Assembly: GCA_018699075.1 (NCBI GenBank)
Contig: JABIPV010000101.1
Coordinates: 1 to 16,619 of the forward strand
Source of the DNA: Kordiimonadaceae bacterium
GTDB lineage: Bacteria; Pseudomonadota; Alphaproteobacteria; Sphingomonadales; Emcibacteraceae
Length of the DNA stretch: 16,619 nt
Reading direction: 5' to 3'
The first letter of the stretch is position 1. Each line of letters starts with the position of its first letter. The notes beneath the pieces were generated by a model. The model saw only the letters and a list, made by a program, of their open reading frames with translations. It was not told the DNA's origin and did no database searches. Positions 7,416 through 14,978 of the stretch are shown here, piece by piece. Position numbers and translations under genes: made by a program.

Positions 7416-8291
7416 TTGGAATTAATTGATAACATACTTTTGCCCGGATCTCTTTGGCTGATTATGTTTTCAATGGGCCTTAGTTTAAGCGTTCAAGATT
7501 TTAGGCGTATTTCTCAAAATCGTCGCGCGCTTATCATTGGGTTGATGAGCATGTTAATTGTTCCTCCGTTAATTGGTGGTACCATTGCCATTATATTTGC
7601 GCCAACATCCGCACTAACTGTGGGATTTATTTTACTGGCAACGTGTCCAGGCGGCATGCTTTCTAATTTAATGACTGATCTGGCCAAGGGTGATTTAGCG
7701 CTTTCCTTATCCCTTAGTATTTTAGTCAGTATGATTTATATTTTTGTCATTCCTTTTTATGCACATTTTGCGCTTTTATATTTTATGGATGTAAATGAGC
7801 AAGTTGAAATTCCGTTGATTAATTTTATCTGGAAAATATTCAGTATCACTCTTATTCCGGCAAGCTTAGGTCTTTTGGTCAATACCCTAAAACCTGCTCT
7901 TGCAGGAAAAGTAAAGGGTTATGTTAAAATTGGCGGCACATCGGTGCTTGTGATTTCATTTGGCTTTATCATTGCCGATCAAATGCCGGTGCTCAGGCAA
8001 TATTTTGATAGTCTTTTTGGAATTACCCTCGCTATGAACATAATAACTTTGCTTGCTGCGATTACCCTTGGTCATTTGACGGGGTTACTAAAGGCAGAAA
8101 GAATTGCTATTGGTATTGAACATATGATTAGGCAAGAAGGCACTGCCATTTATATTGCGGTGACCATCGTTGGCAGCCGTGAAATGTCGTTACCGATGAT
8201 TATGAACACACCTGTCGCACTTGCATTATGCATTTGTTTTATATTTATATCGCGGCGGTTTTTAATCACTGAAGATAAAAAACATGTTTAA
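7416..8291 (+). CDS. Bile acid:sodium symporter (BASS) family transporter
   Basis: An inner-membrane sodium-coupled carrier of the SBF/BASS family (291 residues, typical length), with about nine or ten hydrophobic segments. The N-terminal pattern LPGSLWLIMFSMGLSLSVQDFR (about 9-30) and the LLATCPGGMLSNLMTDLAKGD segment (about 73-93), with its flexible proline/glycine turn, are hallmarks; EGTAIYIAVTIVG near 240 is the second crossover-like region. Known family substrates include bile acids, pyruvate and pantoate, so the cargo here cannot be named; an organic acid is the best guess. The start is a TTG at 7416, three bases after the DUF3830 stop and without a clear ribosome site, which suggests translation by coupling. 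The first ATG in frame would remove part of the first membrane helix. It overlaps the next gene by 8 bases. Confidence 0.85.
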   Translation: MELIDNILLPGSLWLIMFSMGLSLSVQDFRRISQNRRALIIGLMSMLIVPPLIGGTIAIIFAPTSALTVGFILLATCPGGMLSNLMTDLAKGDLALSLSLSILVSMIYIFVIPFYAHFALLYFMDVNEQVEIPLINFIWKIFSITLIPASLGLLVNTLKPALAGKVKGYVKIGGTSVLVISFGFIIADQMPVLRQYFDSLFGITLAMNIITLLAAITLGHLTGLLKAERIAIGIEHMIRQEGTAIYIAVTIVGSREMSLPMIMNTPVALALCICFIFISRRFLITEDKKHV

Positions 8292-9573
8292 ATTAAGCGA
8301 TCCGGCGCATCTTTCATTATGGCAGAAAACATCAGCGGAGGGTCCATCTTCCTCTTTCTTAAAGGGAAACAACAAAGCAGAAGTTGTTGTGATCGGCGCG
8401 GGCATAGCAGGATTAACAACGGCCCTTCATTTAAGTGAGGCGGGTATTGATGTTGCGGTCATTGAGGCTGGTGAAATAGCATGTGGGGCGACAGGAAAAA
8501 GCGGTGGTTTAATAGCCCCTGATTTTATACGCCACTCTCCAGTGGATATCGAAAATGAATTTGGTCCAATAGAAGGTGAGAAGCTCATCAAGTTGGTTGG
8601 CAGTGCGGCGAAGCATTGTTTTGATCTGATTAAAAAACATAATATTTCATGTGAAGCCAGACAAGATGGCTTTTGGACCCCTGCTCATAATGATGAAATA
8701 GCGCAAAGTTTAAAAATGCGTGCCAAACAATGGAAAGACCGTGGCTTTGCGGTGGATTATTATTCTGCAGATCAAGTGTGCCAGCAATTGGGAACAACAT
8801 TTTATCAAGGTGCGATAAAGTTTGATGAAGGGGGCTCGGTAAATCCTGTAGCTTTATGCCGCGGGCTCGCGGATATAGTCATTAAATTGGGTGGGCGTAT
8901 TTATACGCAGAGCCGTGTTACAAAGATGTCAAAGATTGGAAGTGATAGGCGCGTTGAGACGAAAATGGGATTTATTGATGGTAAAAAAATTGTTCTAGCA
9001 GCAAACGGAGGTAATGCGCAGCTGCACCCTGATCTGCAAAAAACCATCTTGCCATTAAAAGTAATTCAATATGCGACAAAGCCCTATTTGAAAGAAGCGC
9101 GAGCAGAAATTTTAAAAGATGGTGGCGCGTTTACCGATAAACGACCTTATTTATTTACCGCACGCTTTGATGTATTTGGGCGGATGATATCAGCATTGCC
9201 GGATTTTTTTATGCCCCGCAGCGAAAAAACATTAATTTTAGAAGCATCAAAAAGAGTATCTGATCAATTTTCGAAATTAAAACCTATCAAAATAGAAAGT
9301 ATGTGGCGGGGAACGGCTTGGCTTAATTCTACATTACTACCAAAAATATATGAATTAGATGAAGATGTTTACGCCATTCAAGCATGTAATGGTCGCGGGC
9401 TGGCTAATAACATGGTTATCGGTAAGGAAATGGCAGAGAGCATTATTAAAAATGATAAAGAATGTCTTTCAATTAAACCTGAAAAGCCACGACCTATTAA
9501 GGGATATTTAATTGCCCAAACTGTGCCGTCATTTATGATGTTGCGGGCATATTTGAAGCAAAAATTCTTTTAA
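8284..9573 (+). CDS. FAD-dependent oxidoreductase, DAO family (D-amino-acid oxidase/DadA-like)
   Basis: A flavoprotein of the DAO superfamily, which oxidises amines, amino acids or hydroxy acids. Residues 33-61 form a textbook dinucleotide-binding beta-alpha-beta unit: VVVIGAGIAG, with Gly38, Gly40 and Gly43, and Glu61 at the second strand end to bind the FAD ribose. GATGKSGGLIAP (68-79) corresponds to the G-A-S-G-R-N-G-G segment of relatives. The C-terminal ACNGRGLANN near 372-381 replaces the common G-Y-S-G-H-G-x-A motif. A roughly 30-residue extension before the FAD fold is also seen in gamma-glutamylputrescine oxidase-like members. No signal peptide. The ATG lies within the end of the transporter gene (8-base overlap), so the two are coupled and probably handle the same compound. 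Substrate unknown. Confidence 0.85.
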   Translation: MFKLSDPAHLSLWQKTSAEGPSSSFLKGNNKAEVVVIGAGIAGLTTALHLSEAGIDVAVIEAGEIACGATGKSGGLIAPDFIRHSPVDIENEFGPIEGEKLIKLVGSAAKHCFDLIKKHNISCEARQDGFWTPAHNDEIAQSLKMRAKQWKDRGFAVDYYSADQVCQQLGTTFYQGAIKFDEGGSVNPVALCRGLADIVIKLGGRIYTQSRVTKMSKIGSDRRVETKMGFIDGKKIVLAANGGNAQLHPDLQKTILPLKVIQYATKPYLKEARAEILKDGGAFTDKRPYLFTARFDVFGRMISALPDFFMPRSEKTLILEASKRVSDQFSKLKPIKIESMWRGTAWLNSTLLPKIYELDEDVYAIQACNGRGLANNMVIGKEMAESIIKNDKECLSIKPEKPRPIKGYLIAQTVPSFMMLRAYLKQKFF

Positions 9574-9574
9574 T

Positions 9575-10198
9575 TTAATTACCAATAGCCTTCATCAGGT
9601 TATTGGCTTTTTCAAATACGGCTTTTGCGCTATCGCCCGGTTTAAAAATATTACTGCCAATGCCAAAGCCGTCAGCACCTGCAGCTAAGAATTCTGGGAT
9701 GGTATGTTCGTTGACGCCGCCTACACAAAGCAGCGGAATATTTTTTGGTAATACTGTTTTTAAGGCTTTGACCGTTTTGGGAGATACGTCATCACAGGGA
9801 AATAGTTTAAGAAAATCTGCGCCATGTTTTAGGGCGGTGAATGCTTCACTGGCGGTAAATACGCCGGGGCAGGATTTAAGGCCCAACTCTTTAGTTTTAT
9901 CGATGACGTCTGTGTCCGTATTGGGAGCAACAATGAATGTTCCCCCGGCTTTTTGAACATTGATAACATCAGCAGGTGTTAAAACTGTTCCCGCACCTAC
10001 CACAATGTCATCTGCAAAATTATCCGCAATTAATGTAATCGCTTCGAGTGCCCCTGGTCTATTTAATGGCACTTCCATCATGCTAATGCCAGCGTCCAAT
10101 AGGGCACGGGCGATATTGCAAGCTTCATCAGGTTGAAGGCCACGCAAAATAGCGACGATAGGGTTACGATTAAAATGTTGCATATGTTGATCGGTCAT
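9575..10198 (-). CDS. dgoA: 2-dehydro-3-deoxy-6-phosphogalactonate aldolase
   Basis: A class I KDPG/KDPGal aldolase that splits 2-keto-3-deoxy-6-phosphogalactonate into pyruvate and glyceraldehyde 3-phosphate in the cytoplasm. At 207 residues it has the family's single-barrel length. Visible residues are the PIVAILRGL opening (13-21), Glu42 in MEVPLN (the general acid/base), GAGTVLTPADV (68-78) and the Schiff-base Lys131 in FLKLFP. GGVNEHTIPEFLAAGADGFG (159-178) carries the phosphate-binding glycines. The galactonate assignment rests on ILRGL, EVPLN and the adjacent kinase; KDPG itself may also be a substrate. Where relatives read KLFPAE this one reads KLFPCDD. The start ATG overlaps the kinase stop (ATGA, 4 bases). 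The region upstream has no strong ribosome site, so coupling is likely. Its 3' end is one base from the convergent oxidoreductase and contains that operon's terminator. Confidence 0.92.
   Translation of the reverse strand: MTDQHMQHFNRNPIVAILRGLQPDEACNIARALLDAGISMMEVPLNRPGALEAITLIADNFADDIVVGAGTVLTPADVINVQKAGGTFIVAPNTDTDVIDKTKELGLKSCPGVFTASEAFTALKHGADFLKLFPCDDVSPKTVKALKTVLPKNIPLLCVGGVNEHTIPEFLAAGADGFGIGSNIFKPGDSAKAVFEKANNLMKAIGN
9582..9612 (+). terminator. Intrinsic terminator of the GH29 operon, inside the convergent aldolase gene
   Basis: Arms CCAATAGCC (9582-9590) and GGTTATTGG (9598-9606) pair over 9 positions with one G-U wobble on the plus strand. The loop has 7 bases and a C then five Ts follow (9608-9612). 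On the minus strand the wobble becomes an A-C mismatch and no T-run follows, so it acts for plus-strand transcription. It begins 8 bases after the oxidoreductase stop and lies within the last codons of the aldolase gene. Confidence 0.65.
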
Positions 10199-11115
10199 TT
10201 TGTGTTCTTTTGATTTGAGTAGAGGTAATTTAATCCCGCACGCGCGGCAATGTCACCAGATAGAAGATGTGTTTCGTGGCCCAAGTGCTCCAACGCCCCT
10301 TGATAAAGTGACGTCAAATGGTCAGAACCAATTAAATGTATGGGCTTATCGCCAAAGTGCGCTCTGGCATGGGTTACTTCCTGACCGATTAGAATTCCTG
10401 ACAAATGTGAAGACTGACTTTCCTTTGGCAATAATCCTAATACATCAGATGTTCTAACGGTAAACAATTGGTTGAGTAATGATGTGCCTTTTTGAGCAAT
10501 ATCAACACCGTGAATGAAGGCGTCATTTAATTGTGGACGACTGTCATCAACAGAATAACGTAATATACTATTTTCTTTGATGATGTTGTACATTTCACCG
10601 GTCATATATGTATTGAAATACATAATATGGCGGTTGGAAATTTGTACCCATTTGCTATGGGTGCCAGGTAAAATAAAAATGGCATCATTTATGTTTAAAT
10701 GTTCAATGGCACCAAGGATTTGTGTTTCTTCGCCGCGCATTATATCGGCGCTATTATTATCTGTCTCAAAATGGCGGACGCCGGGAACTACCCATGTGGG
10801 TCTAGTTTGATCTGGCACCGCTATTAAATGATTGGGTAAATCTTGTAAATTATAAGGCGTATCTAAATATCTCGCATCAACCCACCCTTCGCGGCTGCCG
10901 ATCATACCGCTTAAATAAACCGGAGCGGTGGGATATTTAATAAACCATTGCTGGCAAAGGGTCCCGAGTGTTTCTTGAAATTTCCCCTTTGCTGCGAGGA
11001 GGCCTTGATCGGATTTTTTTTCCTCAAGCAGAGAACCTTCACCGTCCATTAAGTAAACACGTAAATTACTGGTTCCCCAATCAGCACAAATAAAAGGATT
11101 GTTTTTATCAGTCAT
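10195..11115 (-). CDS. dgoK: 2-dehydro-3-deoxygalactonokinase
   Basis: Phosphorylates 2-keto-3-deoxygalactonate at C6 using ATP, feeding the aldolase that follows. ASKHA-fold family features are visible: ADWGTSNLR (11-19, phosphate-1 loop, Asp12), the SGMIGSREGW block (about 70-79), LPGTHSKW near 150 and FNTYMTGEM near 167, with the C-terminal GDIAARAGL. The length is about 306 residues against about 290 for the E. coli enzyme. I chose the ATG at 11115, which overlaps the symporter stop by 8 bases. An in-frame TTG at 11127 adds four residues and has GGA six bases before it, so it remains a real alternative. It sits between the symporter and dgoA in an overlapping minus-strand operon. Galactonate dehydratase and galactose dehydrogenase genes are not in view. 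Confidence 0.92.
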   Translation of the reverse strand: MTDKNNPFICADWGTSNLRVYLMDGEGSLLEEKKSDQGLLAAKGKFQETLGTLCQQWFIKYPTAPVYLSGMIGSREGWVDARYLDTPYNLQDLPNHLIAVPDQTRPTWVVPGVRHFETDNNSADIMRGEETQILGAIEHLNINDAIFILPGTHSKWVQISNRHIMYFNTYMTGEMYNIIKENSILRYSVDDSRPQLNDAFIHGVDIAQKGTSLLNQLFTVRTSDVLGLLPKESQSSHLSGILIGQEVTHARAHFGDKPIHLIGSDHLTSLYQGALEHLGHETHLLSGDIAARAGLNYLYSNQKNTK

Positions 11116-12889
11116 CTTGGTAGTCAATTTTTTTCCAATATTGAAAACCGATCATTGCCGACCCTGCGGCACCTGCGGCATACAAGACGGCGGACATAAG
11201 GTCTGTTTGAACAATGGAACCAAATGAGAAAAGCATTCCATAAATTGTGATACAGCCAAAAAACATACATGAAAAGGCGGTTGTCATATTGCCGGTATCT
11301 TTATCCACGTCTTGAACGCCGGCTTGCTTCAATCGATTAACCACTGGCTTCCAACCGGGACCACTTGGTTTGATTTTTAAATAAAATTCATCCAGTTTTT
11401 CGGGCTTGGTTGGCGGAGTTAACAGCGTAACTATTACCCAGCCAATTGTGGTAAGGCCGACAGCCCCAGAAAGCTTTAACCAATCGGGATAGGCACTTAA
11501 CGATGAAAATTCTATCGTGAGGCTGATAACAAAGGAAAATACCATGGCGGATATTTCGCTCCAAGAGTTAATGCGGTGCCAATACCAACGAACAATGAAA
11601 AGTAAACCTGTTCCGGCGCCAACAGAAAGAATAATCTGGAAAGCTTGAAGCGCATTGCTAAGCATAAGGGCAAGAATGCAGGCAAGGATCATTATCGTTA
11701 CGGTAGCGATACGACCTGCCATAACCAATTCTTTTTCACTTGCTTCCGGTTTCATGAAACGTTGATACACATCTTTTACCATGTAGGAAGAACCAAGGTT
11801 TAGACTTGTTGAAATGGTTGACATATAAGCCGCAACCAATGAAGCCGCCACTAAACCGAGCCAGCCTGTTGGAATAAAAGTTAGCATCGCAGGGTACGCT
11901 AAATCATGACCAATAACACTTTCATCAACATGCGGAAATGCCTGTCTTAAACTATCTAGGTCAGGGAACACAACCATTGATGCAAGGGCAACAACGATCC
12001 AAGGCCACGGACGTATGATATAATGAACCGCGTTAAAAAATAGAATAGCTCCAACGGCATTTCGTTCGTCCTTTGCCGCCAGCATTCTTTGGGCAATATA
12101 TCCGCCGCCGCCGGGCTCTGCGCCCGGATACCACACGCTCCACCACTGTACGACAAGGGGAATAAGAAGAAGCGGAACCCAAGATGAAGGATCGGACATA
12201 TCTGGAAAAAAGCTTGTTTTTCCTTGAAGGTTAGGATGATCCATTAGTGCAGATAAACTGCCAACATCGGGATGATCGAGCGCTACACTGGCGGCGATGA
12301 AGGCACCGAGCATTGCGGTGCAAAATAATATCAGGTCAGAAAATAAAATACCCCGTAATCCGCCCGCGGCAGAGAAAATAACCGTAACAACGCTGGCAAT
12401 GAGAACAGTTTCAAGAGGGCCAAGACCAAAAAGAACAGCACCAAATTTAATAGCCGATAATGTTACTGTGGCCATAATCATGACGTTAAAAACAAGGCCA
12501 ATATAAACGGCACGGAACATTCTTAAAAATGCCGCAGATTTTCCCTCATAACGTAATTCATAAAATTCTATATCAGTTGTGACACCCGAACGGCGCCAAA
12601 GATGGGCAAAAAGAAAAGTTGTCATCATGCCAGTGAGCAAAAAGGACCACCATGACCAATTACCTGCAACGCCGTTTACACGGGTGATATTGGCGACCAG
12701 ATTTGGTGTGTCGGTGGAAAATGTTGTTGCGACCATTGACGTACCTAATAGCCACCACGGCATTGAACGACCAGAAAGAAAGAAATCTTCAGAACTATTT
12801 CCGGCTTTACGTCCGGCATAGATACCAATGAATAACGTCAGCATCATAAACGCAATGACGATTACCCAATCTATCGTTTCAAGTGACAA
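11108..12889 (-). CDS. Sodium:solute symporter (SSS family), probable sugar or sugar-acid importer
   Basis: A large inner-membrane Na+-coupled importer of the SSS family (about 593 residues, 13-14 hydrophobic helices). Helix 1 begins IDWVIVIAFMM (about 6-16); the unwound region TSMVATTFSTDTP (50-62) and the AAYMSTISTSLN segment (353-364) carry the serines and threonines that line the sodium sites in this family. GGGGYIAQRMLAAKDERNA (260-278) is the conserved cytoplasmic loop. Although the frame stays open to 13057, that longer version would overlap the divergent propeller gene and add residues not expected in the family. TTG at 12889 with AAGGGA seven bases upstream fits much better. It leads an operon with dgoK and dgoA, suggesting that it brings in the sugar or sugar acid they degrade; galactose or a galactose-derived acid is the leading guess. 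Confidence 0.88.
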   Translation of the reverse strand: MSLETIDWVIVIAFMMLTLFIGIYAGRKAGNSSEDFFLSGRSMPWWLLGTSMVATTFSTDTPNLVANITRVNGVAGNWSWWSFLLTGMMTTFLFAHLWRRSGVTTDIEFYELRYEGKSAAFLRMFRAVYIGLVFNVMIMATVTLSAIKFGAVLFGLGPLETVLIASVVTVIFSAAGGLRGILFSDLILFCTAMLGAFIAASVALDHPDVGSLSALMDHPNLQGKTSFFPDMSDPSSWVPLLLIPLVVQWWSVWYPGAEPGGGGYIAQRMLAAKDERNAVGAILFFNAVHYIIRPWPWIVVALASMVVFPDLDSLRQAFPHVDESVIGHDLAYPAMLTFIPTGWLGLVAASLVAAYMSTISTSLNLGSSYMVKDVYQRFMKPEASEKELVMAGRIATVTIMILACILALMLSNALQAFQIILSVGAGTGLLFIVRWYWHRINSWSEISAMVFSFVISLTIEFSSLSAYPDWLKLSGAVGLTTIGWVIVTLLTPPTKPEKLDEFYLKIKPSGPGWKPVVNRLKQAGVQDVDKDTGNMTTAFSCMFFGCITIYGMLFSFGSIVQTDLMSAVLYAAGAAGSAMIGFQYWKKIDYQDD

Positions 12890-12996
12890 AATATTTTCCC
12901 TTAGTTTATTTTTATCGGATGAGTGTAATATAGCTGGTAAAGATAATAAATCAAAAATCACGATAATCTTGAAATAAGTAGTCGGGAACAAAGTAT
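12890..12996. promoter_or_regulatory. Divergent promoter region between symporter operon and propeller gene
   Basis: With the symporter start set at the TTG, 107 AT-rich bases remain between two oppositely transcribed genes. No complete palindrome was seen. At 12918-12928, GATGAGTGTAA matches 10 of 11 bases of GATTAGTGTAA at 5498-5508, which is the right half of the fucosidase-spacer palindrome plus flank. It may be a half-site for the same regulator. Promoter hexamers were not assigned. Confidence 0.4.
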
Positions 12997-14466
12997 ATGA
13001 AAAAGATTTTATTGATAGCATCATCGTTAACTGTATTTGCGTCACAAGGAGTGTCACAAAATTTTACACCCATACAGCCGGAAACATTTAAGGACAATAT
13101 GGCACTATCAAATGCGTGGGGTGATTTTGATAATGATGGCGATCTTGATCTTGTCATTTCTTTTAAAACTGGCGATGTGCGTCTTTATCAAAATAATAAA
13201 GGCGAATTTTCAAACATTGGTGTTCAAATGGGACTTCCTACTGGTGGTAAGGAAACCAGATCTGTCGCATGGGGTGACTATAATGCTGACGGATATTTAG
13301 ATCTGTATGTAGGCAGTAATAGAAACGGTAATGAACTTTACCGTAATGAAAAGGGGAAAAGGTTTACCGAAGTTGGTGTTAAATTAGGTGTCGATATTCC
13401 CCACGTGAGCACCCGACAAATAAGTTGGGTTGATTTTGATAATAATGGAACCGTAGATTTATTTGTCGCCGACCGTATGGGGACCAATTATTTATTTCGT
13501 AATGATAATGGGAAGTTTGTTGATGTTAGTAAGCAAACGGGGCTTGATGACGCTAGGCCCACTGTCGGCGCATGTTGGTTTGATTATAACAAAGACGGCT
13601 TGCTTGATTTGTTTCTTGCTAATCAAAGTGGAACCAAAGACGCACTTTATAAAAATGAAGGCGGTAATTTTATCGATGTTGCTGCTGATCTTGGTCTGGG
13701 AGGCCCTGAGCGGGCCTCAAATCAAGGAGGCGTTGATTGTGCGGTAGGTGATTATAATAATGATGGTCATTTTGACTTATTTGTCGCCAATTACGGGGTT
13801 AATAGCCTTTATCAAAATGATGGAAAGGGTGGTTTTTCGGAAGTCAGTGAAGCCATGGGCATTTCAGGAGACAATCATATGGTCGGGGCCAGTTGGGCTG
13901 ATTATGACAATGATGGTTATTTAGATTTATATGTGGCGGGTTATAAAGGCCCCGCAGAAGATAGAATTCCTGTTGATCGTCTTTTTCATAATGAAGGTAA
14001 ATATTTTAGAGAAATAGATACAGCCGGTACTTCATTGAGCGGCGCGGATCACGGCGTTCAATGGGCAGATTTCGATGGTGATGGGGATTTGGATATCTCT
14101 CTTACGGAAGGATATAATATCAAAGGCCATCATCCTGTGCTCAGAAATGAACTTACTGACGATCTAGCCGTAAAATCTTTACAGGTAACTGTGAGTGACG
14201 GCGAAGGTCTTTATACCCGCGCAGGTGCAGAAGTGAGACTATATGACGGTGATAATCAGTTAGTGGCGACAAGATTGGTAACAACAGGGGAAGGTTATAA
14301 TAGTCAAAGCAATCAAGCGGTACATTTTGGATTAGGGGATATTGGACCGGTTAGTGTTGAAGTTACTTTTTTAACCAATGAGGGTCGAAAAATTCAAAAA
14401 GCAGACAATATTGATCCGGCTAATTACCAAGGAACATCACTAAAAATAAAGCAAAATTTGTATTAA
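12997..14466 (+). CDS. Secreted FG-GAP/VCBS repeat protein with C-terminal ASPIC/UnbV domain
   Basis: A 489-residue exported protein of unknown specific function. The signal peptide is about residues 1-18 (KKILLIASS then FASQGVS). Seven calcium-binding-type repeats of the form DxDxDGxxDL start at about residues 43, 93, 145, 195, 251, 301 and 357, spaced 50-56 residues apart, which predicts one complete seven-bladed beta-propeller like integrin alpha heads. From about 408, AGAEVRLYDGDNQLVATR and the HFGLGDIGPVSVEVTF strand match the ASPIC/UnbV domain that commonly closes such proteins. The family is common in environmental bacteria and is thought to bind glycans or other surfaces, but no activity can be assigned. 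GGGA lies 9 bases before the ATG. It is divergent from the symporter operon, so shared control is plausible. Confidence 0.85.
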   Translation: MKKILLIASSLTVFASQGVSQNFTPIQPETFKDNMALSNAWGDFDNDGDLDLVISFKTGDVRLYQNNKGEFSNIGVQMGLPTGGKETRSVAWGDYNADGYLDLYVGSNRNGNELYRNEKGKRFTEVGVKLGVDIPHVSTRQISWVDFDNNGTVDLFVADRMGTNYLFRNDNGKFVDVSKQTGLDDARPTVGACWFDYNKDGLLDLFLANQSGTKDALYKNEGGNFIDVAADLGLGGPERASNQGGVDCAVGDYNNDGHFDLFVANYGVNSLYQNDGKGGFSEVSEAMGISGDNHMVGASWADYDNDGYLDLYVAGYKGPAEDRIPVDRLFHNEGKYFREIDTAGTSLSGADHGVQWADFDGDGDLDISLTEGYNIKGHHPVLRNELTDDLAVKSLQVTVSDGEGLYTRAGAEVRLYDGDNQLVATRLVTTGEGYNSQSNQAVHFGLGDIGPVSVEVTFLTNEGRKIQKADNIDPANYQGTSLKIKQNLY

Positions 14467-14545
14467 ACTGGTTTCGCAAATTTGTGTTTTTACCCATATT
14501 CTGATAGGGTTCCGTCTCTTGGGGTACACAAGGGAGGAAAATACA

Positions 14546-14926
14546 ATGAAGTCAATGATTTCTTGGGCTCTATTCGGTGTATTGTCATATGTTTGGTATT
14601 GGTGCGCTTATTTGTGGCCATATCTACAAGGGCAAAACTGGGCGGCAGTATGGGTGCTTTTAACAATTGTGGTTATAATAATTCATCGCAGAAATGGTGT
14701 CGCGGCAGTTGGTGCTTCTGTAATAGAAAGCGTTATTGATCGCGTAAAAACAATCGTCGGCAGTTTAATAGGCCTCATCGTGGCAAATGTTGTTGCTGTA
14801 ACCATAAATTCGTTCGTTGTTGGTGCATTCACCGTCAATGGTTATGTTCAAGGTGCTGTTGTTGTTGTCGGTAGTGCTATTTTGACGTCTGCCTGGCTTG
14901 GCGCGTTGGACGACGCTACGCAGTAA
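14546..14926 (+). CDS. Small hydrophobic membrane protein, unknown
   Basis: A protein of 126 residues that I do not recognise. Hydrophobic segments cover about 5-27, 31-46, 70-95 and 103-121, suggesting three or four membrane passes. A short positively charged turn (HRR, 47-49) and an amphipathic linker (SVIESVIDRVK) lie between the second and third. The tail is short and acidic (LDDATQ). The ATG is chosen because AGGGAGGAAA, an excellent ribosome site, ends 5 bases upstream; the open frame extends 27 bases further to a TTG without such support. It lies 79 bases after the propeller gene and is followed by a strong terminator, so it may be transcribed alone or at the end of the propeller transcript. 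Confidence 0.7.
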   Translation: MKSMISWALFGVLSYVWYWCAYLWPYLQGQNWAAVWVLLTIVVIIIHRRNGVAAVGASVIESVIDRVKTIVGSLIGLIVANVVAVTINSFVVGAFTVNGYVQGAVVVVGSAILTSAWLGALDDATQ

Positions 14927-14938
14927 ATTAATTTATTT

Positions 14939-14963
14939 TTGTGCGGCAGTCATTGCCGCACAA
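14939..14963 (+). terminator. Strong hairpin terminator after the small membrane protein
   Basis: Perfect 10-base arms TTGTGCGGCA (14939-14948) and TGCCGCACAA (14954-14963) flank a 5-base loop, 12 bases after the stop at 14926. The T-run downstream on the plus strand is weak (TATTTCATT), so termination efficiency is uncertain, but the position and GC-rich stem fit an intrinsic terminator. Confidence 0.7.
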
Positions 14964-14978
14964 TATTTCATTAAAAAT

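Noticed and set aside
9603..9956. 117-residue plus-strand frame opposite the aldolase
   Set aside because: Antisense to conserved aldolase motifs, and it starts inside the terminator hairpin.
12997..13157. Minus-strand open frame(s) covering the propeller start, including the long N-terminus of the symporter
   Set aside because: They are antisense to a well-supported signal-peptide-bearing gene; the TTG start at 12889 explains the symporter better.
14482..14739. 85-residue plus-strand frame starting MCFYPYSD
   Set aside because: It overlaps the small membrane protein in another frame, has no ribosome site and an uneven composition, while the competing frame has AGGGAGG and regular hydrophobic segments.
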